In this document: positions 61,984 to 64,000 of the stretch, piece by piece
How positions within the stretch are numbered: position 1 is the first letter of the stretch
Layout of the letters: each line of letters begins with the position of its first letter
Assembly (NCBI RefSeq): GCF_006546825.1
Contig: NZ_VICC01000006.1
Location: 248,001-312,000, forward strand
Source: Actinomyces oris
GTDB taxonomy: Bacteria > Actinomycetota > Actinomycetes > Actinomycetales > Actinomycetaceae
Length of the DNA: 64,000 nt
Direction: 5' to 3'
Made by a program: the position numbers and the translations under genes
The notes under the pieces: generated by a model
The model's input: the letters and a program-made list of their open reading frames with translations, nothing else
Told to the model about the DNA's origin: nothing
The model's database searches: none

Positions 61984-64000
61984 ATGAGCTCACCAGCCGA
62001 GCGCTATGCCGCATCTCGTCGTCGACAGGCCGCCTCCAGCAGTGAGCTCGCCCGCTTCGCCCAGGGCTACGACTTCCCCCTCGACCCTTTCCAGGAGGAG
62101 GCCTGCGGAGCCGTCGAGAGGGGAGAGGGTGTCCTGGTCGCCGCCCCGACAGGCGCCGGCAAGACGGTGGTGGGGGAGTTCGCCGTGTACCTGGGCCTGG
62201 TCCGGGGGCTCAAGACCTTCTACACCGCCCCCATCAAGGCGCTGAGCAACCAGAAGTACCTGGACCTCGTGGCCCGGCACGGTCAGGAACGGGTGGGGCT
62301 GCTGACCGGTGACACCTCCGTCAACCCCCACGCGGACGTGGTGGTCATGACCACCGAGGTGCTGCGCAACATGCTCTACTCGGGCTCGCGTGACCTGGAC
62401 CGGCTGGGCTTCGTGGTCATGGACGAGGTCCACTACCTGGCCGACCGCTTCCGCGGGCCGGTGTGGGAGGAGGTCATCATCCACCTGCCCGCCGAGGTCC
62501 AGGTGATCTCCCTGTCTGCCACGGTCTCCAACGCCGAGGAATTCGGCGACTGGCTCGGCCAGGTGCGCGGCAGGACCGCCGTCGTCGTCTCCGAGGAACG
62601 CCCCGTCCCACTGACTCAGCACATGATGGTCGGACGCCGGCTGCTGCCGCTGTACTCCCACCCCGCAGAGATACCTGAGCAGTCCGAGCAGACCGAGCAG
62701 ACCGAGCTGGAGCGGCAGCCGTTGCAGACGGGGCAGCCCCCGCTCAACCCCGAACTGCTTAAGGCCGTCAAGCAGGCCAGGCGTGCCGCCGCCTCCGGTG
62801 GCGCCTCCAAGAACAGCTACCGTGGCCGCGGTGGCGGTTCGGCCAGGGGACCGCAGCCCTGGAAGCGCTCCGCCCGAGGGGGACGGGCGCCTCGCCGTGG
62901 CGAGGGGGGAGCCCGCACGGCAAGGTTGAAGCCGCCCTCACGACTGCAGGTCGTCACGGCCCTGGAGGGGGCGCGCCTGCTGCCCGCGATCGTCTTCGTC
63001 TTCTCTCGGGCGGGCTGTGAGCAGGCCGTCCACCAGGTGGTCAGCGCCGGGGTGGACCTGACCACCGAGGCCGAGGCGGCCCGAATCCGGGAGGTCATCG
63101 AGCGGCGCACGGCTGACATCCCCGCCGGCGACCTGGGGGTCCTCGGCTTCCACTTCTGGGCCCACGCCCTGGAGCGCGGCGTCGCGGCCCACCACGCGGG
63201 ACTGCTGCCGGTGTTCAAGGAGACGGTGGAGGAGCTCTTCAGCGCGGGCCTGGTCAAGGTCGTCTACGCCACCGAGACCCTGGCGCTGGGGATCAACATG
63301 CCCGCCCGCACCGTGGTCCTGGAGTCGCTGCGCAAGTGGAACGGCTCGGCCCACGTCACCCTCAGCCCGGGGGAGTACACCCAGCTGACGGGGCGGGCCG
63401 GGCGACGTGGCATCGACGTGGAGGGCCACGCCGTCGTGCTGGCGGCTGACGACGTCGAGCCGGCCACGGTCTCCTCGCTGGCCTCCCGGCGCACCTACCC
63501 GCTGGTCTCCGCTTTCCGTCCGACCTACAACATGGCCGTCAACCTGCTTGAGCGCATGCCGCGGATGCGGGTGCGTGAGGTGCTCGAGCAGTCCTTCGCC
63601 CAGTTCCAGGCCGACCGCGGGGTCGTGGAGCTGGCCGCTCAGGCTCGCCGCAAGCGCCGCAGCCTGGAGGGCCTGGAGAAGGACATGACGTGCCGTCTGG
63701 GCGACTTCCGCGAGTACGCCTCCTTGCGCCAGGCCATTGCCGACGCCGAGGCGGACCTGTCGCGGGACAAGTCCGCGGCGCGCCGCAGCGAGACGGGACG
63801 GACCATGAGCTCACTGGGACGCGGTGACGTCATCGTCTTCCGCAAGGGGCGACGCCGCCGCCACGGCATCGTCCTTCAAGTCGGTGCCGACCGGACTGGA
63901 ACCCCCACCATCACGGTGCTGGGGGAGGATGCGCGAGTCGTCGCCCTGACCCCGGACACGGCACCGGACGGGGTCATGCGCGTGGGCGCGCTGCGGGTGG
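61984..64000 (+). CDS. helY: HelY-like DEVH-box RNA helicase, 5' part
   Basis: 672 codons are in the window and the frame is open at the right edge. It has Walker A APTGAGKT (54-61), DEVH (147-150), SAT (178-180) and motif VI QLTGRAGRRGID (467-478), the Ski2-like superfamily 2 pattern of actinobacterial HelY, normally about 900 residues. Between the RecA domains lies an insert with acidic repeats (about 232-246, EQSEQTEQTELERQ) and an Arg/Gly-rich patch (about 272-320) likely to bind RNA. The C-terminal part with the helical domain continues past the window. The place after tatA-tatC agrees with the conserved pafBC-tatAC-helY order. Confidence 0.93.
   Translation, partial: MSSPAERYAASRRRQAASSSELARFAQGYDFPLDPFQEEACGAVERGEGVLVAAPTGAGKTVVGEFAVYLGLVRGLKTFYTAPIKALSNQKYLDLVARHGQERVGLLTGDTSVNPHADVVVMTTEVLRNMLYSGSRDLDRLGFVVMDEVHYLADRFRGPVWEEVIIHLPAEVQVISLSATVSNAEEFGDWLGQVRGRTAVVVSEERPVPLTQHMMVGRRLLPLYSHPAEIPEQSEQTEQTELERQPLQTGQPPLNPELLKAVKQARRAAASGGASKNSYRGRGGGSARGPQPWKRSARGGRAPRRGEGGARTARLKPPSRLQVVTALEGARLLPAIVFVFSRAGCEQAVHQVVSAGVDLTTEAEAARIREVIERRTADIPAGDLGVLGFHFWAHALERGVAAHHAGLLPVFKETVEELFSAGLVKVVYATETLALGINMPARTVVLESLRKWNGSAHVTLSPGEYTQLTGRAGRRGIDVEGHAVVLAADDVEPATVSSLASRRTYPLVSAFRPTYNMAVNLLERMPRMRVREVLEQSFAQFQADRGVVELAAQARRKRRSLEGLEKDMTCRLGDFREYASLRQAIADAEADLSRDKSAARRSETGRTMSSLGRGDVIVFRKGRRRRHGIVLQVGADRTGTPTITVLGEDARVVALTPDTAPDGVMRVGALRV

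Overview
The window is high-GC DNA from an actinobacterium, most likely an Actinomycetaceae member close to the oral Actinomyces group. That placement is my inference. It rests on a single-gene type I fatty-acid synthase with a separate AcpS, an actinobacterial mIHF, the pafB-pafC-tatA-tatC-helY order, many GTG starts, leaderless-type promoters (TANNNT 6-8 nt before the start codon), and a lipoprotein/PKD surface-protein pair of a kind I associate with Actinomyces.

Left part (1-17.1 kb): a tandem pair of small membrane proteins, then a secreted GH16-like glycosidase gene broken by a 16-bp tandem duplication. Next is a tightly overlapping pyrimidine operon, pyrR-pyrB-pyrC-carA-carB-pyrF, whose leader carries a PyrR-binding hairpin that runs into the pyrR Shine-Dalgarno sequence. 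It is followed by the conserved housekeeping run mihF-gmk-rpoZ-coaBC-metK-priA.

Arginine island (17.1-26.3 kb): between priA and its usual partners fmt-rsmB-rpe sits a mostly minus-strand block. It holds arcA-arcB-arcC (arginine deiminase pathway), a glycine-amidinotransferase-family enzyme with its full catalytic triad, an EamA-type and an MHS-type transporter, and a TetR regulator. No arginine/ornithine antiporter is present. The set could form a cycle in which an imported guanidino compound transfers its amidino group to ornithine and the resulting arginine is burned for ATP. This is the most interesting hypothesis in the window. Two tandem GGTAC-N4-GTACC palindromes lie upstream of arcA.

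Middle (26.4-43.8 kb): fmt-rsmB-rpe, then a lipid-synthesis block of accA (biotin carboxylase-BCCP), accD (carboxyltransferase), fas (about 3150 residues) and acpS. These supply malonyl-CoA, make fatty acids, and activate the FAS carrier domain. A bistable hairpin separates fas from acpS.

Right part (43.8-64 kb): putP; an FMN riboswitch heading a RibXY-type riboflavin ABC transporter without an ATPase gene; hisE-hisG; a compositionally mosaic lipoprotein/PKD pair followed by a 138-bp MITE-like inverted-repeat element; an ABC exporter with its two-component system; a DUF3866 gene; and pafB-pafC-tatA-tatC, a lipid kinase and the 5' part of a HelY-like helicase that runs off the window. No tRNA, rRNA, CRISPR array or intact insertion sequence was seen.
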